This document shows, in pieces, positions 23,523-34,980 of a stretch of DNA of 64,000 bases. The position numbers and the translations under genes were made by a program. Position 1 is the first letter of the stretch, and the number at the start of each line of letters is the position of its first letter. The stretch comes from Dichetophora obliterata (lineage: Eukaryota; Arthropoda; Insecta; Diptera; Sciomyzidae), in NCBI GenBank assembly GCA_963920525.1, contig OY986439.1:48425482-48489481 (forward strand), written 5' to 3'. The notes under the pieces are model-generated. The model was not told the origin of the DNA. It ran no database searches and saw only the letters and a program-made list of their open reading frames with translations.

Positions 23523-23797
23523 TCCTCTGCGACTGACGTGCCTTAATTTTCACAATTCTACTGACGTGGTAGTACATCAGACATCGTTTTGACAACTTAT
23601 ATCTTCGAAACTAGCTTTTTATTCCTTATTTTACCTATTATATTTTAAAGTTAAGAGTGTATATTATTTTTTAATTTACTAATATAAAAAATTAAAAAGA
23701 CGTATGAAGCTAACATTTATTGATATAGCATAAATAATTTTTGCAAAATATACACATTTTATGGTGTTTGTCATACTACCACGTCAGTCGCAGAGGG
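23523..23797. mobile_element. piggyBac-like MITE
   Basis: Inverted ends of about 18 bp (CCTCTGCGACTGACGTG) enclose 275 bp. TTAA flanks the right side (23798-23801) and TTAG, one change from TTAA, the left (23519-23522). No coding capacity. TTAA targets with CCC-type ends fit piggyBac-related MITEs, by inference. Confidence 0.65.
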
Positions 23798-24518
23798 TTA
23801 ATAGGAGCGGTTAATATATGTTTTTTCAATGCCTAGTATGATTGAACTTATTATATTGGCTGTACTGTTACATTGCAAAATACAAAAGACAAAAGGTGCA
23901 AAAATACCTCAAAGCATTCCTTACAATGCGTTTGTATCAATTAAAACTAATTTAAAATATTTATAGGTATAATATTTGGTGAAGGGTGCGTGCAACCATC
24001 ATAAAGATTATACATACATTTTTATTTATTTTATACATAATTATAATTGGATTGATGTCACAAATTTTTCATATGATATATAGTTTTGTTATTGAATGCT
24101 TTTATGTAACTTAATATAAACTAAATGTTTGTAATGGATTTTTGGATAGGGCCGTTAAAAAATAGACCAAATGGTTTCTAAAGAAGCAAATGGTTAATAG
24201 TTCCAGAACATTTTAATATTAAATTTATATTAAATATGCATTTTGTCTTTAAAGCAGTATTGAAACAATGCAGCAATTTAAGCGTTATTAAAAGTAGCTG
24301 CGAATATCAAAATAATTTTCCGTATTAATTGCCTCAGAGAATGTCCCACCAAAGGATTTCCTTTATCTTCTAAGCTGTGTGAAATTTCGTTTCAAGATCT
24401 TTATCACATCTGTCAGTGGAGTCAAGAACTGACTCAAAGAACAAAAATCACTGTTGGTTTAATCGGCTCCAACAAACAAAATTTTTGAATTTTTCCTTTA
24501 ACTTTGCAAGACATCATA

Positions 24519-26171
24519 TCTATATATATAAAATAGGACGTGTGTATGTATGTAACGTATGGACTCCAAAACGGCTGGGCCGATTTTGATGAAATTTTCA
24601 GGTAATGTTCATCTTGGTACGGTGGGTAACATAGGCTATATTTGGACCCGATAGGTGGCGCTGGGGTGGACTTATATCGAAAATGTGAATTTATGGACCA
24701 ATTTAACTGAAATTCAGAATGTATGTTTGTTTGATCATAAGAAAATAATTTGTGTATAAATGGACACGGTACACTCACAGAACTGGCGATGCTATCAAAA
24801 CTTCGCTTATTCTAGCCGTAATATTACGGTTCTCAAAAAATTTAATATGCGAGGCTCTGACAAATTCCACAAGGGCTTTTGTATTCCTGTTTAAGAGATG
24901 CTCTGCCGGTTTTGACAACCTCACAGAAAGTTGTAAGAATTTTTAATGGTGAGAGGAATTCGGTTTTGATAGCCGAATTGTGGAGAGGTCATAACAGCGC
25001 CTTTTGCGATGGTGAGAGGAATTCGGTTTTGGCAGCCGAATTGTGGAGGGGTCATAACAGCGCCTTTTACGATGGTGAGAGGAATTCGGTTTTGACAGCC
25101 GAGTTGTGGAGGGGTTATAACAGCGCCTTTTGCGATGGTGAGAGGAATTCAGTTTTGACAGCCGAATTGTGGAGGGGTCATAACAGCGCCTCTTGCAATG
25201 GTGAGAGGAATTCGGTTTTGATAGCCATAAATCCTTATGTTGAGGTTGTCAGAACTTTTTCCATTTAAGCTACTTACCTCTGCGCTTTTAAGGTTATCAC
25301 CAATTTCTTAATGCCGTTTGCAAAATAAAAGTGTTATTTTTAAATATTTTTTTAATTTTTATTTCAAATCATTTGAAAAATATTACTTTTTTGATCAAAT
25401 AAAAATAAAATTTTAATTGTTCATAGAACTTTACAAACTATTTTTTTAAAATTTATTTTTATGAAACTTTAAAAATCGCATATTATAAACGACAAACCAT
25501 TAGCATGCATCTGAAACATGCTTACAAATAGTCCTAGACAAAGGAATTGTAAAATAGTCCATGCCTTTTTCAAAACAATAGGCATAATATTTATTATCAA
25601 AGTAAAGCGATTATCAAAGTAAATACCGATTAACTTTAAAAGCAATTTTTTTAATATTTGCCAACAAGCACGCTGCAAAGCCAAAACTAAAATGGTGAAA
25701 TTTGTCTTTTGTGGTTTTAGTATCTTCAGTAAAAGCGTGAAAACCGTATTGAGGCTACAATAGCCGTATTAGAGTTTCTCTACACGCAATATTTAAAAGT
25801 TGGTTGCAGTAGCCACAATACTAAATGTATCACAACTGTAACCACAGCTCTTGTTTTCAAAAGACGCTCAACATAATTTTTGTTTTTTTTTTATGATTAT
25901 TGCAGATTCAATTAGGGCTATGAGAGCTTACATAAAGTGCTTGCAATAAACTTTCAGCTAAGGTGACTTCATTTCATATATTATAACTCTAGTATGGCTA
26001 CTACAGCCTCATCTTTTTCATGGCAACCGTGTACAAAATTCAATATTTCCCTGAGTGTAGAAGGCGCTGGGGTGGACTTATTTCGAAAATTCGATGGCGT
26101 GAAAAATATATAAATACTTTTAATTTTATTTTATAACGAGGGGAGTAGCGAAGCACACCGGGTTCAGCTAG
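24519..26171 (+). mobile_element. non-autonomous Helitron-like element
   Basis: It starts with TCTATATATATAAAATAG after an A and ends GGGTTCAGCTAG before a T, the 5'-TC...CTRR-3' structure inserted between A and T. The 5' part has the common insect sentence GGCTGGGCCGATTTTGATGA. A segment GGCGCTGGGGTGGACTTAT occurs near both ends (24656 and 26065). It has no Rep/helicase frame, but carries a 63-bp minisatellite. Confidence 0.65.
24946..25235 (+). repeat. 63-bp minisatellite, 4.5 units, open in frame
   Basis: Units start ATGGTGAGAGGAATTC at 24946, 25009, 25072, 25135 and 25198 with only a few differences between copies. Because 63 is divisible by three, a 129-codon frame (24879-25265) crosses the array, repeating a 21-residue peptide (GERNSVLTAELWRGHNSAFC). 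Each unit also holds an inverted AATTCGGTTTTGacAGCCGAATT hairpin. I see no evidence that it is translated. Confidence 0.9.
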
Positions 26172-26207
26172 TATTCCATATATATTTATTATCGAAATAT
26201 TATAAAT

Positions 26208-27075
26208 TTGATAAATTTATCAAAATTCATTAACAAGAAGAAAATAAGAGGGCGATGTTCGAGTACCTGGATAGGTTTCATTCGGAACTTAATAGTAGAA
26301 CAAAATCGATACAAGAAATTGAAAATGTATTTGAAGCAATTCTACCACCAAGCTTGCTATCCACTTCTGAAAATGAAGTACAGATCTTAATACAAAGATT
26401 CGTCGCTGTCCATGATGAAGTCAATGAAGAAGAGTTAGTAATTGAAATACCAAGGCTAAGAAGGCACCTTAAAGCTGCAGACATTGCTTTAGAAACTCAT
26501 AAAAACTCGACCTCAATAGATTTTTTAAACTTTATATATGAATAAACTTTATATATGATTCGAAGAGACGTTGCCGAATCTAGCACTTAGTTTAAAATTA
26601 TTTTTAACGATTTGCGTTTCAGTTGCTTTATGCGAAAGAAGCTTTTCAAAACTTAAAATAATAAAAAATTATTTACGGTCAACAACGGGGCAGTCAGGAC
26701 TTACAGACATTGGCGTCGGAAGCGGGGGGCAAGGGGGGCAGTTGCCCCCGCACTTTTTTAGCTAGATAAACAATTTAAAAAGAAAAGTTATTCAAAATAT
26801 CAGTTTTTTTACAACGATATTATTTTTGTATTATATATTTTCCTCTTCTTTCTCTCTTCTTCATGTTGCATGTGAAGAAATTTTGGTGAACTTTTTTGCA
26901 CCACCATTTGTACTTCCCCCCATTTGTACTGCCCCCCAGATGAAATTCGCTTCCGACGCGCTTGCTTACAGACCTCTCAATATTATCTATTGAAGCCGAA
27001 GAGACTGAGAACATCGATTTCGATGAATTTATCGAAAAGTTTGCTTCTCTGAAAGCAAGAAAGAAGGAATTTTAA
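26208..27075 (+). pseudogene. hAT (ZMYM1-like) transposase, C-terminal relic
   Basis: A frame at 26255-26542 reads KRAMFEYLDRFHSEL-type sequence through RLRRHLKAADIALETH. After a stop and frameshift, the frame around 26571-26700 reads LPNLALSLKLFLTICVSVAL then CERSFSKLKIIKNYLRS, the hAT dimerisation block with its conserved ER-FS. The frame is interrupted by a MITE (26708-26964) and resumes at 26973 with LSILSIEAEETENIDFDEFI, ending TAA at 27073-27075. It belongs to the ZMYM1-like hAT group. The N-terminal and catalytic parts are missing or displaced by other insertions, so it is inactive. Confidence 0.85.
26708..26964. mobile_element. 257-bp hAT MITE inside transposase relic
   Basis: Ends CATTGGCGTCGGAAGC and the complement of CAAGCGCGTCGGAAGC are flanked by a perfect 8-bp duplication CTTACAGA (26700-26707, 26965-26972). 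The same end sequences occur on the larger elements 41453-42304 and 50273-54028, so this is their deletion derivative. It split the dimerisation domain of another hAT. Confidence 0.92.
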
Positions 27076-27479
27076 GTCTTGATGCTACCTTGAAGTTTGA
27101 TTTTATTCATTATTTTTAATCATTAAATAATGTTTTTATATTTTTTCAGACACCCAATTGATATTTTAAAACAAAAAAGTTAAATTAACTCGATGCATCT
27201 TAACAAAATTATTAAAAGATGCAAATAAAAAATTTTAAACTAAACCGTATATTTGCAAATTTTTAGTTTTTTATAGAGATTTTAGATATGGATAAGGATA
27301 ACCGTCCTTTGAGGGTGCAAAATATATTTTCCGCCCCGGGTGCCAACAACCCTAGCTACGCCACTGGGTATAGATATCTATTAATTTATTTTATAAAACT
27401 CAAAGTGGTTAAAAAAAAGCTCAATGAAATTCATATTCAAATTTTGTTGGCAACTCTATTTGCTGCAACATGCAGTGTT

Positions 27480-28530
27480 GACTGATTGAGACTCTTTTGT
27501 TCAGCCCCTCAAGGCATAAGAGCCTCTACTGCATCCAACAATCATGGCATCTTCCACTTTCTTTGCTTCTCGTTCGCTGTCTTCGCTGTGACTTTGCTGC
27601 ACTGTCTGTCTGTTACGTCAAAATCGACAGCTCCATAATGCGGCTCCATACCGAGTTCCTACGTCATGCAACGCCATCTATCTATATGGAGCATTTTGAG
27701 CGCAGTGCCAAACCTACTTAATTGACGTTCGAGGGAGTGACGCGTTGAGTGTGAGTTAGTTGCTGGCTGGTTGACTAGCTGGCTGAGTGACTGAATGACT
27801 AAGTGACTGACTGGCTGCCTGCCTGGCTGGCTGGAGGAAAGAACCTGTCGTTGATGTTGTAGACTTTGATGAAAAAGTCTCAAAGAGTACCAAGACTTTT
27901 TGCAGAAGCAGTTGAAGCGGCAGAGTTGTGGGGATTGTTTTAATTTTTTTTTTTTTTTTGGTTTTTTGTATATTTATTATTGTTGCTGTTGCGACTGCAC
28001 AAAACCTATGTTTAAATTTAAGAGGGTGCCAACATGAGCTCATTGTGTGAATTACACCCATTTCATTGAACTTAATTATTGTAATTTATTATTTGATATA
28101 TTTTTATGAGTTTCCACTCAGTTCGTCTGACGAACTGTCTGTTGAGTTTTTGTCTGTCTGTCTTACGCATTACTTTCAGCTGGCTTGCAAATTGCAAGAG
28201 CTCCAAAGAATTGTTTGCTGTAAGGAGGAAGCATGATTGTTTTGGTAGTTTGCCTACCTTCCGATCAACTATTTGGCTCATGCTGATGTTCTTGTGACTC
28301 TGACTCTGACGCTGACGCTGATGATGATGATCGTGATCATAGCTCCCTGGAGGCGATAATCAATGATGAATTTTCAATGTAATTGCAATGAGGTGCTACT
28401 GTTCGATGCTGTTTAATTTAACACTTTGTTTACTTTTGGGCAAAAACATTTAAATTAAGTATTTTTGCAGCACAACACATATAATTGACAGTAGCCATAA
28501 TGACATTGTTGAATATTGAGAAATTTATAT
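27480..28530. other. host-like noncoding DNA
   Basis: No coding region is supported. It contains a GCTG/GACT-rich low-complexity tract (27755-27835), a long T-run (27940-27960) and a GACTCTGAC/GATGATGAT tract (28295-28340). No element ends are seen; it may be original host intergenic or intronic DNA. Confidence 0.5.
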
Positions 28531-28784
28531 AATAACTAGCGGGCCACTGTTGTCCGCTGCTTCGCCACAGACGTTTTTTTATCAATCTCCTTAACGCCTT
28601 AAAGATGGGACAATTTTTTCAAAGAAGTGCCAATTTTTAAGCTCATTTTGATTTTGACTTACTTTTATGTGATACGGTTAGTTTTACGACTTCCGAATTA
28701 GTGAATGCGATATGGCATCATCGTCTTTATTGTGTTAAGTCAAAACATATCAAAGAAATAAAAAATGGTATTTTTTTTCTTGTG

Positions 28785-31700
28785 AAACTGGGGGCGATGG
28801 AACAATGTAACATGTCTGACTGTCTCAACCTGACGAGGCCAGCATAATCTTTGTGAAATCGCCTCAAGTCGACTCAAACCTCCACGTGGTGTTTCCTGGG
28901 CAACGTCAAAACTGACAACCGTTAGTTTGGCGGCTAATCTGAGTGGCGGGCCTCCCTAGGCTTAAAATAGGTTGTGCGTTGGGTTTGAAGCCCACCCGTA
29001 AAAACCAATTTCAATGAAAACAAAAAAGAATAGAAGAAAAATGATCCCCAAATCTGATGACGACTACCGCAAACGAAAAACTGATAATGATTTACGTATA
29101 TGCACCTGGAATGTCCGAATCCTTAATTGGGAAGGTGCCTCTATCCAACTGACTGATGTCTTGGAAAGATACAAAGCTGATATCACTGCTATCCAAGAAA
29201 TGCGATGGAAGGGACAGGGTTGCATTCGGCATGCACCCTGTGATATCTACTACAGCGGCCATGCGGAGAAGCACGAGTTTGGATGCGGATTTGTAGTTGG
29301 CAAGAGACTACGGCCTGCGATTCACACTTGTGAACGAACGACTTGCCATAATCCGCATCAAGGTTAGATTTTTCAATATAAGCCTAATATGTGCGCACGC
29401 TTCGACAGAAGACAAGGACGATGAGATCAAGGAAATTTTCTACGAGCGCCTTGAAAATGCTTACAAGCGCTGCCCCCGCCACGACGTAAAATCGTGCTTG
29501 GTGACTTCAACGCTAAGGTGGGCAAGCAAAATATTTTTGGTACAACAGTCGGAAAGTTCAGCCTCCACGACAAAACCTCTGATAACGGAATGAGGCTGAA
29601 TGACTTCGCCGCAGCACCAAACATGGTCGTAAGTAGCACTAAATTCAAGCATCTCAATATTCATAAAGCCACCTGGATGTCCCCTGATCAAAAAACAAAA
29701 AATCAAATTGATCACGTTTTGATCGACGGAAGGCACTCTTCCAGTGTATTGGATGTACGCACGATCCGTGGTGAAAACATTGACTCGGATCACTATCTTG
29801 TTGCAGCCAAGATCCGTACACGTCTGTGCGCAGCTAAGAATACACGCAACCCTACACAGAGAAAGCTAGACGTCGACAAGCTGCAATCGAAACAGACAGC
29901 CGATGCTTTCGCCACTCGACTCTCACTCCTGCTTCAAAGCACTCCTCCAATCGATGATATATGCGCGCAGTGGACACACATTTCCAACTCCATACGTGCG
30001 GCTGCTGAAGAGGTGATTGGCTACCAACGCCCTCGCCGAAACCAGTGGTACGACCAGGAGTGTCGCGACGCCACTGCAGAGAAAGACGCCGCCTACAAAG
30101 CCACCCTGCAGTCGATTGTAACGCGCGCTGCTAAGGAGCGATACAAAGAAAAGAGGAGGGAAGAGAGACATATTTTCAGGCGGAAAAAAAGAGAGGCAGA
30201 AAAGCGCGAGCAGGAGAAGATTGAGATGAATGGTGACAGGAATGAGGCCCGAAAATTTTTCGAAAAAATAGGACGCCTTGCCGATGGTTTTAAAACCGGG
30301 GCCTCTTCCTGCAAGGGTGAAAACGGGAATCTAGCGACAGATGTCCAGAATACACTGGCGTTATGGAAAGAACACTTCTCTAAGCTTCTCAAGGGCGACG
30401 CTGACAACAATTCCGCCCATAGAGATGATATTCCGGAAACCCCAATTGCGGATGACAGCGTCGAGGTTCCGCTGCCCGACTATGATGAAGTTCTGACAGC
30501 TATAGCTCGGCTTAAAAATAACAAAGCCGCGGGAGCTGATGGCTTACCTGCTGAGCTGTTTAAGAACGGAGGCGAAGCTCTTCTTAAATGCATTCACGAG
30601 CTTCTATGCAGAATATGGTCGGAAGAATGCATTCCGAACGATTGGAATCTCAGTGTGCTCTGCCCAATCCACAATAAAGGTGATCCCACTATCTGTGCCA
30701 ATTACCGTGGGATAAGCCTTCTTATTATCGCATATAAGGTCCTGTCGAGCGTTTTATGTGAAAGATTGAAGCCCATTGTAAACGCACTGATCGGACCTTA
30801 TCAGTGTAGCTTCAGACCTAAGAAGTCCACCATCGACCAGATTTTCACGCTACGACAAATCTTGGAGAAGACTCAAGAAAAACAAGTCGACACCCACCAT
30901 CTTTTTGTCGACTACAAAGCCGCCTTCGACAGCCCAATAAGGAAGCACCTGTACTCCACCATGTCTGAATTTTGTATTCCTGCAAAACTAATACGACTTT
31001 GCAGGATGACACTGAGCAACACCAGTAGCGCAGTTATAATCGGGAAGGACTTCTCCCCACCATTTATTACCAAACTAGGTTTCAGACAAGGTGATTCCTT
31101 ATCGTGCGACTTTTTCAACCTAATGATGGAAAAGATCATCCGAGCTGCTGATCTGAGACGTAGTGGCACAATATTCTACAAGAGTGTTATGCTGCTTGCG
31201 TATGCTGATGACATAGATATCATTGGCCATAATACGCGCGAAGTCAGTGCAGCATTTTCCAGATTAGAAAGAGAGTCAAGTCGAATGGGTCTGTCAGTGA
31301 ATGCAGATAAGACGAAATACTTGGTGTCAACAAACAAACAGTCCCAGCGCCTTGGATCCCACGTTACCGTTGACAATACCTTCTTCGAGGTTGTGAAGAA
31401 CTTCGTTTATCTGGGATCCAGCATTAATTCAACCAACGCCATCAGCATTGAGATCAAACGAAGAATAACTCTTGCCAACAAGTGTTACTTTGGGCTCAGT
31501 AGGCAATTGAGAAGCAGAGCCCTCTCTCGACGAACGAAAATCACGCTCTATAAATCGCTCATCATGGCCGTCCTACTTTACGCATCACAAACCTGGACGC
31601 TGAGCAGTTCAGATGAAAAGACTTTAGGAGCATTCGAGAGAAAGATTCTTCGTAAGATCTACGGACAAATCTGCGTCAATGGCGAGTACCGAATACGGTG

Positions 31701-32017
31701 GAATGATGAACTGTATGAGCTGTACGCTGACATCGACATAGTCAAGCGCAATAAAATCGAGCGGCTTCGCTAGCTTGGTCATGTTCAGCGCATGAAAGAC
31801 GATGCTCCAGTGAAGAAAACATTCGATTCGGTACCCAGCGGTGGTCAACGCAGAAGAGGACGACCGCATCTTCGTTGGAAAGACCAAGTAGAGGACAACC
31901 TGACGAAGCTTGGAATTTCCAACTGGCGCCAGCAAGCGAAAGACAGAAATGGCTGGCGTAAATTCTTAGATGAGGCCAAGACCGAAATACGGTTGTAGCG
32001 CCAACTAAGTAAGTAAG
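28785..32017 (+). mobile_element. full-length RTE-clade retrotransposon
   Basis: A 3.2-kb element starting AAACTGGGGGCGATGG and ending in TAAG units (32004-32017). The flanking sequence TATTTTTTTCTTGTG is duplicated (28769-28784, with one extra T, and 32018-32032). Size, a short tetranucleotide 3' repeat instead of poly-A, and the endonuclease-reverse transcriptase frame fit the RTE clade. It inserted into a Helitron-like element. Confidence 0.88.
29014..31998 (+). pseudogene. RTE endonuclease-reverse transcriptase, three lesions
   Basis: The frame starts at ATG 29014 and ends at the TAG at 31996-31998, about 990 codons. The AP-type endonuclease has CTWNVRILN, AIQEMRW, LGDFNAKVG and NIDSDHYLV; these residues nick target DNA. 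Reverse transcriptase motifs are KAAGADGLPAELFK, the palm motif A in FVDYKAAFDS, motif B in GFRQGDSLSCDFF and motif C AYADDIDI. The C-terminal part ends GHVQRM and RRGRPHLRWKDQVEDN. A frameshift near 29300 and a compensating one near 29490 break the endonuclease, and TAG at 31771-31773 replaces the Trp expected in RLRWLGHVQ. The remainder reads cleanly. Relatives in databases are often labelled craniofacial development protein 2-like, a misnomer. Confidence 0.92.
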
Positions 32018-32319
32018 TATTTTTTTCTTGTGTTTTGCTTTGTTTTAGCTGAGCACGATGAGAAAGAAAAAAATAATGAGCAACATGGAGTTTTTTGAAA
32101 CTCTCGCAACACAAACGAGTCAAAAAATATTCTTAAAAAACTTAACACCTTAATTAAATATACTTATTTTTAAAACTTCGAAAGAAAAATACCCTTAAAT
32201 AAATCTGATACCACAATATGATATTTTAAAATTTTTTTCATAAAAATCGGCCAAGTAATTTTGGAGTAAAGTTGTAACTTTTAATTTTCACTTCAATTTT
32301 ATATAATAGTATAGAAGTA

Positions 32320-33173
32320 TAGATAAACATAGTTAGGATGTGCAAAATTGAGTGCCAACCCGAAGATTCTTGCAGGTGACAAAAGAACAAGAAACTACAA
32401 AAATATATGATTTTAAAATTGGTCCACGTAAAATATAGAGTATTGTTATTTTGATTAAATCTACACTATTATATGCAAAATGAATTAACTTACTTTCCGT
32501 TTTTAAGCATATATAACCTTAAATACCGTTTTATAGCGCCAACATTTTAGAAGATACGTTACTGAATTTATTTTATTTTCAAAAAACCATATCTTAGTAG
32601 TGAAGTGTTTAAAATTTTTTGACTTTTTTGGATATTGAAAAATATTTCAAAATTATAATTAAAAAAATTCATGAACAAAAATTAAAAAAATATCATTTAA
32701 GGGCAAACTTTCAAGAATTTTTTGTATTTTTTATAGAAAGCGGAGGTAAATCAATCAATGAATATCAATCCTGAAATCAATTTCCTAAAAAGAATATTTC
32801 CTAAGAACTCTACATGCTCAGAATTAAAGAATTAGCTTTCGAATAAATTCCGTCTTGCATGCTCTTTCACATCACTATGCTACGCAAGTGATTCGAATAA
32901 TAACTAAAATTATTTTCAAAAAGTGCATGAGTTTGTCCAATTTTTCATAATTTTATTTTCATATGAATGAATGAATTTTAAAGCACTGGATGTTAAGTTT
33001 TTTAATGCCAAATAAAAAAATTAGTCTCAAAATAATGAAATGGTAAAATTTCAATTATTTCACTTTGGAAGCAGACAATATCAACCAATTTATCTCTCAT
33101 CGTTTATATTCGCTTTTGTTTGCAAATGCATACTCCGTGTATGCCAAAACATCATTACGATCAAAATAACTAC
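32320..33173. other. AT-rich stretch, no gene seen
   Basis: No coding region or element boundary is supported between the Helitron-like end and the hAT target duplication at 33174. Confidence 0.5.
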
Positions 33174-33545
33174 ATGGACACTAGGGAAGTCAATCCCGGG
33201 AACCCGGACAGTTTAAGCTCCTTTAAATTCCGGAATTTTCTTTCCTGGATCCCGGGATTATCGAATAAAAAATTTATACTACAAATATTCGTGTAAATGC
33301 AACCATTTTAATTCAAGTTGATTAGAATATAGTATTATAAAAACCTCTTATTGGGGCTGAAAACTATTATAAGGACGATGAGTGTGAATCACTAGAGCAA
33401 AGACTTTGCAGAACCTGCAACATCGGAAAGTCAGCTGAATATTTAAAAATTGTTAGATATTATGACTTAGGAAATTAATTTGTTTTGTGGTGGAGGCAAC
33501 CGTGGTCGAAACTTAAAGATTCCTTACGACTATCGTACAACTATT

Positions 33546-33632
33546 TCTTTAAGTAGCATAGAATCAGAACGGTGCTTCTCATCAGCGGGCTATAATTGTA
33601 ATAATATCCGAACATTTAGACGCGTTGATTAG
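33546..33632 (+). pseudogene. hAT dimerisation-domain relic
   Basis: The frame reads SLSSIESERCFSSAGYNCNN and ends TAG at 33630-33632. The S-E-R-C-F-S-S-A-G pattern is the conserved core of the hAT C-terminal dimerisation domain, including the catalytic Glu. Only about 28 residues are left. It is the coding remnant of the surrounding hAT (33182-38492). Confidence 0.7.
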
Positions 33633-34980
33633 CTTAATATTACGTTTAAAATAATTAAAAATACAAAATTTTATTTTGAAAAGTCTTTTCTAACCTTAAT
33701 TTTCCTTAATACAATAGGTGTGTTTTCGAAAACATTGTCGAGTAAAAGACGTGTAAAATTCTAGCTGAGAGAGTAAAATTAAATTTGAGAAAAGTGTCAA
33801 AAGAACACTGAACCAAAAAGGTAGATAAAATCAATGAATAAATTCATTGTCCATAAGAATAAATCATTAATTTTGCGTCAAAGTACGCATTCATTGGTTC
33901 AATATATACCCGTTCATGCTTTTTAAGAACCGTACATTAAACTCAAAAAGTAAATTTACTGTTCATTGGGCCAATGTATATTGTTCTTATAGACAATGTA
34001 CCATACATTGATTTTAAAGTACAGATTCATAAAAAAATTGAGATTAAAGTATGTTATTCATGCAGCTAATGTATATATTCTTTGGCTCAATGATTAATTC
34101 ATTGATTTAAGAGTACAGGTTCATAAAATGTTGTTATCAATGTATAGCATTCATTCAGCTAATGAATATATTCATTGTCTCAATGAAAAATTCATTGATT
34201 TTACAGAGCAGGTTCATAAAGATATTGATATTTAAATATGCTATTCATATAACCAATGAATATGTTCATTGAGCCTATTCATTGGCTCAATGAACAACAT
34301 GATTTTAAAAAACAGGTTCATAAAATATTAATATTTAAGTAAAATAAAATATTAATATTCATACAACCAATGAACATTTTCTTTGACTCAATCAAAAATA
34401 TCTTGTTTTTTATGTATTATTTCATTGATAATAAGAAAGAAGTCATTGATTTAATAAACTCCATTCATTATTTTATTACATTTTTTCGATAATACACTAC
34501 AAAAAGATTTCATTGCAAATAAAAGATTTAAAAATATTGTTTGTAATTTATATTTTTTATTTAAATCCTTAAGTAAAACAAGTTAAATATACATTTGTTT
34601 TTTCATTTACATTTTTTAAATTAAAATTAAAAGTAACTCATGTACTCGTTAATATAATAAATGTAGATAGATTCATATAAAGAAGAAAAAAGACATAAAT
34701 AAAACATAATATAAGACTAATTCTTTTTTAATAAAAATGTTGTTAATAATTTTTTAATAACTAATACAGCACCTTGGAAAAGCGGTGGCAAATAAAACGT
34801 ACGCAGTGACACAATTCTGTGGTTTTACATAAGCGATTTCACTACAAATTTTTAAATTGTATAATTTTTAAACCTGGATGTACAAGATTTCTCAGACTTT
34901 AGATAATTTTCAAATTTAATTGATACATACAAATAAGAGACGTGAAATAATTATTTAACCGAAAGGATAATCCAAATATT

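Larger units (their letters stand above)
23380..27366. mobile_element. hAT element (ZMYM1-like group)
   Basis: Ends CAGTAGCGTAGC (left) and the complement of CAGTGGCGTAGCTAGGG (right) are flanked by a perfect 8-bp duplication GGTATAGA (23372-23379, 27367-27374). Both ends have the G/C-rich GGTGC / CCCGGGTGC subterminal style of these hATs. It carries the C-terminal part of its transposase at 26208-27075 and has been hit by at least three other elements (23523-23797, 24519-26171, 26708-26964). Confidence 0.9.
28536..32315 (-). mobile_element. Helitron-like element on minus strand, host of RTE
   Basis: On the minus strand it begins TCTATACTATTATATAAAATTG (32315 downward) and ends GTGGCCCGCTAG (to 28536) before T, with a short GC-rich hairpin just inside the CTAG end (GCGGgcCA...TTGTCCGC). 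This is the TC...CTRR layout of Helitrons; the base before TC is not the expected A. Without the RTE it is only about 0.55 kb and non-coding. Confidence 0.5.
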
